Shown one piece after another: positions 22,409-34,225 of a stretch of DNA of 64,000 bases. The stretch is taken from positions 95,616,947-95,680,946 of the forward strand of contig CM056573.1 in NCBI GenBank assembly GCA_029721435.1, given 5' to 3'. A program made the translations under genes and the position numbers. The notes under the pieces are model-generated. The model had not been told where the DNA came from. It made no database searches and was given only the letters and a program-made list of their open reading frames with translations. The DNA comes from Gymnothorax reevesii (taxonomy: Eukaryota > Chordata > Actinopteri > Anguilliformes > Muraenidae). Position 1 is the first letter of the stretch. Every line of letters begins with the position of its first letter.

Positions 22409-23163
22409 AAGGACACTTAGCCACATATCCTACACACGTGCTCACACGCCCACATGCACACATCTCTCTCTCTCTCTCTTTGATCTGACATCAGGACAAT
22501 TAATATAGATACTATAATTTATGTGCTGATTCAGATAGTTACACTAAATAGTGGTTACTGTAATTATTTATTGCATTGAATTGTGCCTGACATTCTGGAA
22601 ACCTGCCTGTGAGGTTTCGGTGACGTGTGGGCACTGTGCGCCAATCAGCCAACTTACCACTGCACAGAAAATAAACCAGGTTGGAGCTGACGAGCTCTCT
22701 GCGCACTTACGGCTGAGCCTTTTGCCACAAAATTTTCACAGCGTCATGATGAATATGTGACACCTCCCCCTACTACACCGCCACACCCATCTCGGCGCAC
22801 GTCCGTCTAGCAAATTGCCAAAGTGGCTGTGCACGGTGTTGCACCGCACTAAATTACCACTGCGCGGGCTGCACCGGACGAAATTACCACTGGGTGGGCT
22901 GCGCAACGCTGCGCTGCGCCAAAAAATTAGAGCCCAAAGATGTCATATGAATATCAGAATTTCATTCACTACTGAAAATACAGTACAGACTCCCAGCACC
23001 ACAGAAAGACGTAATTTTACCAATATTTCGATGACAAATTCTCCAGCCACAAACGCGGCAAAAGGGTCGAGTTCAGTGACTTGAATTAGCCTCGCTGGGG
23101 TAACATCCCACAGACAGATGGGTTAGGCCAGAGGTTGGCGCTTAAGCTAGCCGAGCTGAAGTA
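22409..23163. other. Non-coding interval
   Basis: A (CT)n tract lies at 22463-22480. GC-rich words (TTGCACCGCACTAAATTACC and GGGCTGCACCGGACGAAATT) repeat at about 22840-22910, giving a short local tandem. No supported gene. Confidence 0.45.
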
Positions 23164-23889
23164 CAGTAGGGTGCAAAAAATTGGGCACCCCTGGTTTAAA
23201 CGTGTTACAATTTATCTCCAAGTGATTGTAGCATTTAGTGTTCAGGTTTGCTTTTAAAGTTAAACATGACACCTTTCTGCAAATTTAAAGGTCTACTAAG
23301 TTAGAAAAAAAAATGCTGCAAACATGTATTATTGCCTGTAATTCACAAATCCAGAATTTAACTTTCGTAATTCTGTCATATTGGCAAAAAATGAAGAAAC
23401 TAGACACTTTGAGACCTCTCCTTAAAACTCGCTAACGATTGGCTAATCAGCTGCCACCTATGAGAAGTAAGTTGCACCGGAGCTAGTGCAAAAAATGACT
23501 TGTTTCACTCCTTATTTTGACAGCCAATTTGTGAAAGAAAGACAAGTTATCTTATTTGTGATGAATATTCTTATCAAATACATTTTCTACATACTCAATG
23601 AAATGATTTGGCACAAACTGTCCAGATTTTGTGGGTTTTTAACTTTTCCGCGAACAAAGCTCTGATCTCATCTGTGATTGCAAAACGAAAAGTTTTCATG
23701 GTCGTAAACGCGTGTACAGTCGTTTTACCCATTCTTGCATTGTGTACTCAAAAGGAGTGCTATTTTTGGGCTTCGAACATAGTAAGTGACTGTACGGCAA
23801 CTTCAGAGACGCCAAGGCTTACGCCTGTAGGGTGAGTTTCTCCTCATAGTGGCATTCACGTTTCCGTGCCGTAGTCAGCAATTATTCAA

Positions 23890-24141
23890 TCAACAAAAAG
23901 CAAAAAGCTGCTTGGAGTTTCCAGGGTGTTTTTGAATGATGTTCGAGTAGAACCGTGACTGAGCCTCTTTAAGTGACTTTGAATAGGCCCTCTGGTGTTC
24001 TCGGTAGGCCAGTCTGTGCACAGTGAGTTCGGTAGATTTCTGTCGCCGCTCCAGGACACGTCCAGTGTTGCAGTGTTTTGTTCGTTCTTGATACGTTTCT
24101 ACTAGAGTTGAAGTACGGCAACTCCGTTTGCAGTATGGCAA
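23890..24141 (-). pseudogene. LINE (L2-like) ORF2 fragment
   Basis: An 83-codon minus-strand frame contains YREHQRAYSKSLKEAQSRFY followed by SNIIQKHPGNSKQLFAF. This resembles the linker just upstream of the reverse transcriptase domain in L2/CR1-type LINEs, where the pattern H..AY...L..A...YYS.II....N.K.LF is usual. It is isolated, with no RT motifs beyond, and sits inside the Tc1 insertion. Boundaries are uncertain. Confidence 0.65.
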
Positions 24142-24431
24142 TCTGAGTAAGACCTCACTCAGTCTTATTTAAGGACGGGATGGCTGGGAGAAATTTTTGG
24201 ACATGCTCAACATTCTGGAGCACCCTTTGCGCCCATGCCCATCAATGAGGTTCTTACTCAGATCATAATTGATGTAAAAAACATCCATTCGGCTCCCACT
24301 CAGTTTAAGCCTGTTCTATCAAATTTTTGAGAATGTTTTCAGAACCACCTTGGTGTGATGGGGTATTAAGAATCCGATTGTGGTGGCTGTTGTGTCTGGT
24401 GTTAAAAAAACCATGTGTTCCTCTAAACAGT

Positions 24432-25440
24432 TGTCAAGGATGTCAAAATCAAGATAATTCACTCCCACCAACAAGGAGAGGGCTATAAAAAAATCTTGCA
24501 ACGTTTCCAACTACCAATTTCTACTGTAAGAAACATTGTAAGAAAATAGAAAAAAATAGGAAAAATTGAAGTTAAAGTAAGATCTGGAAGACCAAGAAAA
24601 ATTTCACATAGAATAGCATGAGATGAGAAATGCTGGTGAGAAATGCTCAGAAGAACCCACACATCACAGCAGAAGAGCTGAAAAAAGAGCAGACACAGGT
24701 CTAGTTGTTCACAGGACAACAATACACCGAATCTTAAACATCAAAGACCTAGAGTGGCAAGAAAGAAGCCTTTCCTAGGACCTCAACACAAAATTAAGCG
24801 TCTGAAGTATGCAAAAGAGGACCATGAGAAACCTCAAGCTTATTGGAATAATGTGCTTTGGACTGGCAAAACCAAAATTGAACTTTTTGGTCATAACCAA
24901 AGACGATATGTTTGGAGAAAAAAGGGTGAAGCATTTGTAGAGAAGAACACATTGCCAATTATTAAGCATGGAGGTGGACCCACTATGCTTTGGGGTTGTG
25001 TAGCAGCTGGGGGCGCCAGCAATATTGTCAAGTGGAAGGAAGAATGGATTCCACCAAATATCAAGACATTTTAGAGGCTAATATTCAAAGCTCAGTCCAG
25101 AAATTGAAATTGAAGAGACGTTCGGTATTCCAGCATTACAGTGACCCAATGCATACCTCAAAATCCACCATGAAGTACCTCCAGGAAAGACGGATGAAGG
25201 TTTTGGAATGGCCATCATAGTCCCCAGACTTGAATATTATTGAAAATCTGCAGAGAGACCTGAAACGTGCCAGGCATGCAAGAAGGCCGAAGAATATTTC
25301 TGAGCTAGAGCTGTTCTGTCAGGAAGACTGGGGAAAATTCCAAAGACAAGAATTGAAGGACTCTAAGCTGGCCACAGGAATGTTTGCAAGCTCTTAAAGC
25401 AGCCTCAGGAGGAGTTACAAAGTACTAGCTGACAGGGTTC
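24432..25440 (+). pseudogene. Tc1-like transposase, catalytic residues lost
   Basis: The N-terminal DNA-binding part is readable (GEGYKKILQRFQLPISTVRN, then the RSGRPRK motif between the two helix-turn-helix units). The open stretch at 24754-25074 covers the linker and first catalytic block. There WTGKTKIELFG replaces the usual SDETKIELFG, so the first Asp is gone. The second block reads FQHYSDPMH instead of FQQDNDPKH, losing the second Asp. The third, SPDLNIIENL, keeps Glu. Stops and frameshifts occur throughout. The enzyme would be dead even without them. Confidence 0.88.
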
Positions 25441-25835
25441 CCAAACTTTTTCACAAGGCCCTTTTCCTTGTTTTATCGTTTTGAAACTGTGAAAAGTAAA
25501 AAAAAATAAAAATTCTCAGTTTAAAATGTGTTCAGGTTTACTTTCAATCAATTGGAGATTAATTGTAACAGACATTTCAAACAGGGGTGCCCAAATTTTT
25601 GCACCACAATCAGATAAGCAGTGATCAATGTTGAGGATATCACTGACCAATCAGGATCATTGATCTGCCCAGTGTAGGCTGTGTACCCTCAGGGAAAAGG
25701 TACAGAGGCGCTTTAAAATCGAAGGGTGAAATCGCCTCATTAAATAATGGCACTGGTAATTGCTCATTGTGCTGATAATGTGTGGGAGGTGAGTGAGCGC
25801 GAGAACACTAAACAGCATTACGCAATCAGTGCATT

Positions 25836-25932
25836 ATGGCAGCTCTGCATTCAAATAAGGCTTTGATAATCCACAGCTCAGCTTCTGAGAAAACTGAAGT
25901 CTACCACATGAATCCTGAGCCTGTCAAAACAG
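25836..25932 (+). other. Weak candidate first coding exon
   Basis: From an ATG at 25836 a frame of 32 codons (MAALHSNKALIIHSSASEKT, then EVYHMNPEPVKT) runs open into AACAG|GTAAGC, a good match to a vertebrate 5' splice site. An in-frame stop lies 27 bases upstream of the ATG. The sequence around it is not repeat-like. I do not recognise the peptide, and such short frames arise by chance. Confidence 0.2.
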
Positions 25933-27375
25933 GTAAGCTTTATACAAATCCTATTTTAATGGCACTTTAACAGTATTTACCATCCAAATTTAGCATTATA
26001 ATTTTTTGCCGTTTAATTTTTTTTAAGTGGCCTGACATTCACCAGCAAATAACAGTAAAAATGCATTGTCTTTATATATTGAGCAACTCCACGGCACACA
26101 CAGTTCTGGGTCAAAAAAATACCCCCCAAAAAACTGATGGTGCTTCTGATTCACTGCAAGCCAAATAGTCACTCATAATCATTATCAAAACCATCCCATT
26201 GTACCACACACCTTCATAACCTTGCTTACAAGCCACAGCTAGAAAGTAATTGCTCTCGAAACACTTATTTGCCAACAGCAAATTGATCAACTGCCTCACT
26301 TCAGTGTGGAAAGATTCCAGAGGACTAAATTAGCCACAAGCTGACAGGCACCAAACCATAATCCTTTAACCTCATCCATTTGTCTTTATTTTCCCATCAT
26401 TATGCTTTTAACTCTTTTCCCCATAGACTTACCCCCCTCTTTCCACATAATGACTACAAATGACAACTCAGGCCATATCAATGAAGACAACATTTGTCGC
26501 CGAGGGGATGCTCCCATTTTCAATAAATGGGGAGGCAAGGGAAAAGGACCATTGATACAAGAACATGAGGGCAATTTCACGCCAACATTGGCCATCCATG
26601 TCTCACAGGGTCAAAATTTGAAATGCATTTTGTTATGTTACTTCCAGTGGATATTAAAACAACAGATCTTTTATTTATGTAAAATTAATGCTAGTAAGCT
26701 GCAGATGTTATGACAGTTTTGCAATAACAATAAAAATTTGAGTTACTTGCTAAAAATTATTTATTCAATCACTAAAAAACTGAGCACCTGAGTGTATGGT
26801 ATGTACCAAAATGTTGCGGTTTGCCGATCTGTAATAACACCTGAACATCAAAATTTGATATAAAAATACTTCCATGTCTATGTGTATCATAAACAATGGA
26901 GAAAATTAAGTTGTCAGCAAGTTCTATCTGCAAATTTCGAAAATTTTAATTTTGCTTACTTGCTAAATGTAAAAAAAATATGTACAGGAACTTAAGTTAT
27001 TCTTCCAAAACAGGCAAAATAATACTGCATAGACAGTTCTCTTATATCTCCTTAAAGTTACTAGTATTATTTCTAACATCTGAACCCTGAACTAAGCCTT
27101 AAATGTCATTAACACGGAAAATTTGAACATGCTCCATATGTGTCAGAGTGGACAAACAATTGGACATCATCCATGGTATCTCTGACCTTGCCTGGGGATA
27201 CAATCATTTCATTAAACTGGCCATAGTGGCTTCAGCAACCATGTATGTTTTATCAGCAACCTTGTATGCTTTGCGGGCCATACAAAACGATTCTATCCAG
27301 CTGGGGTCATAAAGTTGATGGTGGCTGATTCATCTTTCGTAAAAAAAAAAAAGTAGTCAGAAATTAATACATTTC
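25933..27375. other. Unique-looking non-coding DNA
   Basis: No repeat structure or gene recognised. The part at about 26380-26640 (overlapping frames of 69 and 103 codons on opposite strands) has mixed base composition and could be conserved non-coding DNA, but nothing decides this from one sequence. Confidence 0.4.
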
Positions 27376-27682
27376 TGAAAACTAGGCTTATGCCTAGTTG
27401 ATTTCTCGTGACGACCTACGGTTTGACCTTTGACCCTCGTGACCTTGACCTTTGACGGAACGGACCTCTCGCGGTCATTTCTTGTGACGACCCACGTCCA
27501 CATACCAACTTTCATGAAAATCTGTCCAGGGAGATGGGAGATGCGAAAAATTGACCTTTGACCCCAGTGACCTTGACCTTTCAAAAAACTAACCCCTCAA
27601 GGACAATTCCAGGGACAACCTACGTAGACCCACCAAGTTTGGTGAAGATCCGTCCGAGGACCTCGGAGGAGTAGGGGAACAA

Positions 27683-27717
<35 letters not shown>

Positions 27718-27742
27718 AACGTTCCCCAAATTATAGTATGAT
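27376..27742 (-). repeat. Dispersed repeat family A, copy 2 (with 3' hairpin)
   Basis: Inverted, nearly identical partner of 739-1057. Read on the minus strand it starts at AATCATACTATAATTTGGGG then AACGTTTGTC, has a GTCT run closing a GGGGAAC/GTTCCCC hairpin, then CACCAAACTTGGTG and several AGGTCA direct repeats. It ends at a perfect 8-bp-stem hairpin at 27380-27399 (AACTAGGC, loop, GCCTAGTT). A terminal hairpin of this size without terminal inverted repeats is reminiscent of rolling-circle elements. Confidence 0.85.
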
Positions 27743-28253
27743 TAGTGATAAAGACATAATTACTCTTCGGAGTCTTCCTAATAGGAAAAAGTACTCAAGC
27801 CCTCATATTGGTATTCAGGACTGGGACCGCTTTCTTGTGAAAATGTTGTTCCTGCCTGGTCCTAAGAGTCACTTTATTGGGAACACTTCCCAAGTCTTCA
27901 TCGGGCTCCAGGATTGGGACCGCGTTCCTGCAAAATCCTTCGGTTCTACTGTGAAGCGGTCCTGCCTCTGTAAGGTAGACTCACCATCTGGCTTCTGCCC
28001 CGGAACATCCACTGGCCCGGGTGTAGACGCAGTCTTACCCCGTCCATCATTACCAGCTAAGCTGGACTGCCCCTCCACTGTTCTGAGCGAATGCCTTTTC
28101 CTCATCTATTACGATATTCCTTTCAATAAATACTCCTCCGTGGATTGTACTCTGAATATGCATTTGCTTCCTAGTCTTGATCATAACAAACTTGGCCGCT
28201 GGTGGCGCTACTGCTATTCTTGCCAAATCCTTGCAAGTGATTTGATTATATAG
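27738..28253 (+). other. 171-codon open frame with an internal in-frame repeat
   Basis: One of the longer uninterrupted frames in the window outside the LINE. No known domain is visible. It contains a duplicated motif 31 codons apart: HIGIQDWDRFLVKM and FIGLQDWDRVPAKS. There is no signal peptide or membrane segment. It begins inside the end of repeat family A and has no promoter or splice evidence, and overlapping frames on the other strand (27869-28105, 28050-28448) are just as open. It is most likely part of an uncharacterised repeat or a chance frame. Confidence 0.2.
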
Positions 28254-28584
28254 AAAGGTTTGATTAGACTGTGTCTCCGGAAAAAAAGAAGTTCCAAAAT
28301 AGTCACATACTGACTCACTTGCATGGTCTGTAGAACAAACATGCAAAGGGAGAGCCAGTTTTGCACGCTGAAACTGGAAGTGCGTATCCCGACGCAATAT
28401 TCTACAACACCCTGGGCAAGGTTTGGACATTTCATTGCGATCCCTCAAATTGGTTGTTCAATCCACTGTACATTTTGTTTTCCTTGACTTTAACTCACAG
28501 TACACTATGGAGTTAAATTGCTGGCTAAACTTAATGTACTAACAGAATGATTTAATAGTCACCCTATTAAAATAATGGCTTTTT

Positions 28585-29130
28585 TATGTCCCCCGGAGGG
28601 AGGACATATAGCGTTTGTGACAATTCCTGTGCGCCGTGATCATTATCGTGATCGTTATCGTGCGCCGTACCAAACGACGTCACACACTTTTTATGAACAT
28701 TTATGAAGATATCATTACGAAACTTTTCATACACACATATCTGGTCCCGAGGTAGGTTGCTATTGAATTTCGGCCAAATCGGAAAAACAACATGGCGGCC
28801 ATCTTGAATTTTTTTGTAAGCCTCTCCCTCCAGGAGCCCGATTAACGTCCAGTGGCCCAATATGTTGTACATGATGGTATTTGAGAGAGAGAGAGACAGT
28901 GAGAGACGCACGCACACCAAACCACACCACGTATGCGATATTTGGATCTATGGTACAACGGACTTCTGCCATCATGTTCCATGTGCCATTCCAGTCATAC
29001 AGCGAAAACCATTCAGTGAGTTTGTACAAAATTTGGCATATATATTCCAGAGCCATATACCTTTAGATGTTTTACTGGCATCACTAAGATGCCGTCGCAG
29101 CTTTGGCATATCCATTGCACCTAAACATTC
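28585..29130 (-). repeat. Hairpin-ended repeat (family G)
   Basis: The left edge is a hairpin at 28585-28608 (TATGTCCCCC, GGAG, GGAGGACATA). The body contains GATATCATTACGAAACTTTT, TTTCGGCCAAATCGGAAAA and AACATGGCGGCCATCTTGAA. A GAGA tract at 28880-28905 interrupts it. The right limit is uncertain. Confidence 0.6.
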
Positions 29131-29231
29131 AAAATGAGCTCTAATTCAACAAAAATTACCCTGACTGATTCCATTGCCTACTTAAGCCGCTCCCTTGGAA
29201 TCCTGAACCCCACGTATATAATTATACGTGT

Positions 29232-29235
29232 ATAA

Positions 29236-29289
<54 letters not shown>
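29232..29289. repeat. (TA)n microsatellite
   Basis: About 28 uninterrupted TA units, ending in CACACACATATA. Frames reading poly-YI/IY across it are artefacts. Confidence 0.98.
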
Positions 29290-29296
<7 letters not shown>

Positions 29297-30129
29297 TATA
29301 TTCCATTTTTCACATTTACAAGTACAGCATTATCTACTAGATGGGCAATGGACATGCCCATGGGGTTTTGCCCAATTTCATCTGACAGTTGCGCACCGGG
29401 GGACACCAGTCGCGGTCGCGGGCGACCGACTGGACTGCGTCTAGTTTTCAAGTTTTTGGGAAAACAAAAAAACTTCACCAAATGCAGAGCAAGAGATGAT
29501 TCAGGCCAAAAACAAATTTTCGTCAAAAAGATGACTTGGGCCATTATTTTCATAGAGTGACGAAATGCACTACGATTCGCTAACAAACACAAAGTGATTT
29601 GCAAATACAAAAATGATTCATGCACAAAGAAAGTGCGGTTTGCAAATACAAAAATGATTTACAAATAGAAACATACCTATCACAAATACATGATGAAATT
29701 CTACTACACCTCGCTTCAATTAATACAAGAAAATATTTCCTTTAAGTACAAAAAAATTACGACTTTTGGCATGTTTCTATCGATGATATGGTGGTGACTA
29801 TTTTCTCAAAAATGTCCAAAGGATTTTCTCACAAATGTTCCAGCTAACGTATTCCCCCTGCTTAACAGCAGGTGGTTCTATGAGTCCATTTCCTGGATCT
29901 TTAAATGGCACAACACTGGGGACTGTCCTGAAAGAATGGGTTAATACCAACCAGACATAGTACAAATCATACCAAAGATTTCGAAGGCAAAGGATTGGCC
30001 TACTATTGATACTAAATATCACCTTATGCAAGGGTTTCTGAAATTTTGAACACCACTGCAACGCACTGCCAGTGCAAAATGTGAGTGGGCCAGTGTCTCC
30101 TAGGCCCAATACTGGCTATGCTTCATATA
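29290..30129. other. Non-coding interval with a short tandem
   Basis: A self-complementary patch CGGTCGCGGGCGACCG lies at about 29411. At 29590-29665 the words GATTTGCAAATACAAAAATG and variants repeat two to three times. No gene supported. Confidence 0.5.
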
Positions 30130-31704
30130 CAGTGGGGAAAATAAGTATTTGACCCCTCGCTGATTTTGCAGGTTTGCCCACTTAGAAAGAATGCAATGAT
30201 CTATAATTTTAATTGTATATACATTCTAACAATGAGAGATAGAATCACAAAATCGCAAAGAAAATTCCCCAAAATCACATCATATGAATTTATAAAACTT
30301 GATAACCATCTGATGAGGAAAAATAAGTATTTGACCCCCTACCAAACAGCAAGTATTCCGGGTCCCACAAGCCAGTTAGTCTTTCTTTAAGACGCACCCC
30401 CAATCCCAACTAATTATTTACATCAAATACACCTGCCTCACCTCATTACATGTATAAAAGACACCTTCCCACTCCCATACAACCAGATTCCAACATCTCC
30501 ACCATGGGCAAGACCAAGGAGCTGTCTAAGGACATCAGGGACAAGATTGTTGACCTACACAAGGCCGGATGGGCTACAAGAGAATGGGAAAGCAACTTTA
30601 AGAGAAAAGATCAACTGTTGGTGCAGTTATCAGGAAATGGAAGAAGTACCACACTGCCGCCAACCTCCCTCGGTCAGGGCCTCCATGCAAGGTCTCGCCT
30701 CGTGAGATGTCCCTGATCATGCGAGCGGTGAGGAATCACAAGGGGGGAACTGGTTAATGAACTGAAGGCAGCTGGAACCACAGTTACTAAAGAAACAGTT
30801 GGTAACACACTACGCGGTAATGGATTGAAATCCTGCAGCGCATGCAAGGTCCCCCTGCTCAAGAAGGCGCATATACAGGCCCGGCTGAAGTTCGCCGTTG
30901 ACCACCTGGATGACTCAGAAGAGGCCTGGAAGAAGGTGATGTGGTCAGATGAGACCAAAATAGAACTTTTTGGGCTCAACTCAACTCGCCGTGTTTGGAG
31001 GGCAAATAACACAAAGTACAACCCAAAAAACACCATCCCCACCGTCAAGCACAGTGGTGCTTTTCAGCCCAGGGGACGGCACAACTCCATTGCATTGAAG
31101 GGAGGATGGACGGGGCCATATACCGTGGAATTCTGGACCAACAGCTCCTTCCCTCAGTGAGAGAGCTGAACATGGGTCGAGGATGGGTGTTTCAGCACGA
31201 CAACTACCCTAAGCACACCGCCTAAGCAACAAAAGAGTGGCTGAAGAAGAAGTACATCAAGGGTCTGGAGTGGCTGAGCCAGTCTCCAGACCTGAATCCG
31301 ATCGAAAATCTTTAGAGGGAGGTTAAAATTTGGGTTGCAAGGCGACAGCCTCGGGACCTGAATGATTTGGAGGCTGTCTGCAGAGGGAGTGGGCCAACAT
31401 CACTGCCAAAATGTGCACAAACCTTGTCAACAACTATAAAAATTGTTTGACATCTGTGCTGGCCAATAATGGCTTTTCTACAAAATATTAACATGCTGTT
31501 TGTCCAGGGGGTCAAATACTTATTTTTCCTCATCAGATGGTTATCAATTTTTATAAATTCATATGATGTGATTTTCTTTTTCTTTGTGATTCTGTTTCTC
31601 ACTGTTAGAATGTATATACGATTAAAATTGTAGATCGTTGCATTCTTTCTAATTGGGCGAACCTGCAAAATCAGCGAGGGGTCAAATACTTATTTTTCCC
31701 ACTG
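30130..31704 (+). mobile_element. End-to-end Tc1/mariner element (1575 bp)
   Basis: Both ends read CAGTGGGGAAAATAAGTATT or its complement, flanked by TA target duplications (30128-30129 and 31705-31706). The terminal inverted repeats are about 200 bp and carry an inner direct copy (AAAATAAGTATTTGACCCCC near 30320, inverted near 31510), the IR/DR arrangement recognised by Tc1-type transposases. It encloses one transposase pseudogene. Confidence 0.95.
30504..31490 (+). pseudogene. Tc1-like transposase with intact DDE but frameshifts
   Basis: The start [20 protein letters not shown] is normal for this family (about 340 residues when intact). A frameshift soon after spoils the first helix-turn-helix. 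The frame at 30825-31160 carries KVPLLKKAHIQARLKFAVDH and VMWSDETKIELFG with the first Asp. The segment that should read like KHGGGSIMLWGC is altered by small indels around 31050. The second block FQHDNYPKH and third block SPDLNPIENL keep Asp and Glu, followed at once by a TAG. The three catalytic residues therefore survive, but the protein cannot be made. Confidence 0.9.
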
Positions 31705-31706
31705 TA

Positions 31707-34067
31707 TGCATTCATTTTTTGCCCTCGTTTATATGCTGTGAATAATAAATTAGTTTACAACGTGCAAAAGCATGTCTGCTTTCAAAGGACTGAATTCTGT
31801 GTGATAGCAGCCTTGATGTTTCACTGTTTTCACAAACAGCTGATAACCCTGTTCTCTATAAACTAAAACCACAAAGCCCTCAACTGCAGAAAAACACAGA
31901 GGTGGGGGTTAGGCAGGAAGATAGGAGAAGAGAAACGGAGAATTAAAAAAAAGCAAAAGATCTATGCTATTCAAATGACAGCCAGTATTTATTCATCCTT
32001 TCAAAAGCAAATAATTTTCATCATACCAAAATGAAAAGGCCTTTTTTAACATGCAAGTAATTTACAATGCAAGTCAGTGCCAAGCTGGTCAATTTTTAGG
32101 ATTCTACACAAAGATTGTTTCAGGAGGTGCATTTTCAGATCGTCTTGCATGCTGTTCATGCAAGCCAAAGGCAAAAAATATAAGCCAGTGAATATAGTAT
32201 GCTTCTTAAAATTTGAAAAAAATAAAAAATAAATAACTGCACGCTACATGTTGCGTATTACTTTCAATGTGACTGAGGCATTTCCCTGTTAATGCACACT
32301 GGCCCTTGCTGAGTATGGCAAGCTCGATATATCCCCATGATTGGTTTGAAAAGCTTTCTTCAGCTCTGATGGATTCCCTGGGGCAGCAAGAACACAATTT
32401 AACAAGGGTTTCCCTTTAGCCTCCACAAGGTGGGATTTTCACATTTTGACGGTTTTTGAAAGTGTTATGATTTTCTCATTTGCACTCACTGGGAAATCTA
32501 TACTCTGAAGTGACATGTTGTCCCAAGATAGTTAAAGCTTTGAACTTAAGTTTTTAAGCATAAAGTTACTCCTTTCTAGTAAGTTTCATCTCGTGGGGGG
32601 CAGTTGGCGGTATCAAATGCCTTCAGTAACCTCACGTTTCAATAACTTGTATCTGTCACAGTTAACTTTACCAATTAGTCTGAACTGTTACTAATCAGGC
32701 AGAGTAATTGTTCAATTTATTTTGATGGAATTGCTGTCCATTGCATCAGAGAGCTCAGATGCATTTTCCACAACACAAAAATGATGGCATAAAAAGTTGA
32801 TATCTTTTGAATATTCTGAACTTATATAGCTCATTACATGGCACAGAACTGCATAAATTATTTCACAAGGCTTATTGCAATTTAAGCCTTTTGCCTGAAA
32901 GTTTGGTATGGTTGGATACTCCGGTACAATATCTTCCTCATCACATCTAACATCTATGCTTTTAGCATTCCGAAGAAACCAATTGAAATCCTATGATTAA
33001 TTATGCAGCTGGAAAAAATGCCAGCACGAGATATAAACTTCAGAGAAAATTTTGGACTATTTGCATTTATTCAGATTATTTTAATCCTTATAATGTTAAA
33101 TCCAACATGTTACTTTAGCCATTGCACAATCATTTTGCGCTATCATATTTTAATCATTATAGGCCATGCATTGGTCTTGATAATTCAGTAAATAAAGTGT
33201 TTGATTGTTAATCAGGTAAACCTACATGGGAACAGCTTGAGAGCAATCGTGTGGTAAAAGGTCAGGTTACTGTAGGCCCTCTAAACCTCTGACTACACAC
33301 TATTGGTTTCACCGCCATTGCTTCTGCTTTATCAATGCAATCTGCAGTCATGTGAAGGTGTAGTGCAACAGCACCATATCTACAGCCAGCACATGGCAAT
33401 AAAAGCCTTACAAGCTCGAAGCAGGTACACTGGCTTAAGTTCAGAGTGCATAGTTAGGGTTACCAATGATGTCAAACTTTATTGATCCACACCCCAGAGC
33501 ACCCTGTGTTTCAAAGAGTGGACTGTCATCAGAGGTGCTCCATTTGGGGCAGTGACCTTTCAGCTCAGTGCGGATCGAAACAAACTCGCGCTAATACTTC
33601 AAATATCCCTGGTCTACGTGTCCACATTTAAAAGCCTCCTGAACCACGGGAACACTGAGGCCACTCTCTGATGTGGATGAGGAGCAGCTGGAGAGCGCTC
33701 ACTCTTGTTAGGCCCATAAGCCAGACCACTGGCTCTTCATCCCATGTCCTGCCTTCATCTAAGGCTCGATCAGGCCTTCTGAATATACCTTATGTTCACA
33801 CAACTCATGTGCAAGACCTACAGTACCAGCGAAGATAAAGATGCCGCTAAAGTTAAAGAGAAGTTGGCTTCGCGTTTTCGTCCACCTTTCTCGGATCGGC
33901 CTGGCAGGTGGCGTAGGATCACAACAGGTGTCAGTGTAGTACCGGCAGGCAGAACTTGGGGGGGACTGTCGATAAGGGGGAGCGGTTTTGTGTGTACCAG
34001 ATGTTATTGCAGGCCTTGAATTTTGGCAGGAATAAACTACCACAACTGTTTCGGATACGACTTATTT
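31707..34067. other. Mostly unique non-coding DNA
   Basis: Few repeat signatures from 31.7 to 33.1 kb. At 33150-33240 a block beginning TAATCATTATAGGCC resembles part of the arm of the foldback at 18774-19964 and is probably a fragment of that family. A 75-codon frame at 33792-34019 is not recognised and has no support. Confidence 0.4.
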
Positions 34068-34225
34068 ACAAGCCAATCAATGTTTTTGTGATTTTTCAAA
34101 CATATAATTCTATTAGAGGTAGTTATAAGTAGTAGTCATGAAGTGGACAAGCCAATCAATGTTTTTGTGATTTTTCAAACATATAATTCTATTAGAGGTA
34201 GTTATAAGTAGTAGTCATGAAGTGG
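34068..34225. repeat. Perfect 79-bp tandem duplication
   Basis: Bases 34068-34146 and 34147-34225 appear identical (ACAAGCCAATCAATGTTTTT through TCATGAAGTGG). No third copy. The lack of differences points to a recent duplication or an assembly artefact. Confidence 0.95.

Larger units (their letters stand above)
23164..25608 (+). mobile_element. Tc1/mariner element carrying an internal insertion
   Basis: The left end CAGTAGGGTGCAAAAAATTG then GGCACCCCTG is inverted at the right end (CAGGGGTGCCCAAATTTTTG then CACCAC). Similarity of the ends continues for about 90 bp. Left TA is present; the right TA has mutated. At 2.4 kb it is roughly 0.9 kb longer than usual for this family. The excess lies between about 23400 and 24310 and contains a LINE fragment. 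Confidence 0.85.

Noticed and set aside
29228..29560. Protein frames starting with long IY/YI runs
   Set aside because: They are translations of the (TA)n microsatellite and adjoining non-coding DNA.
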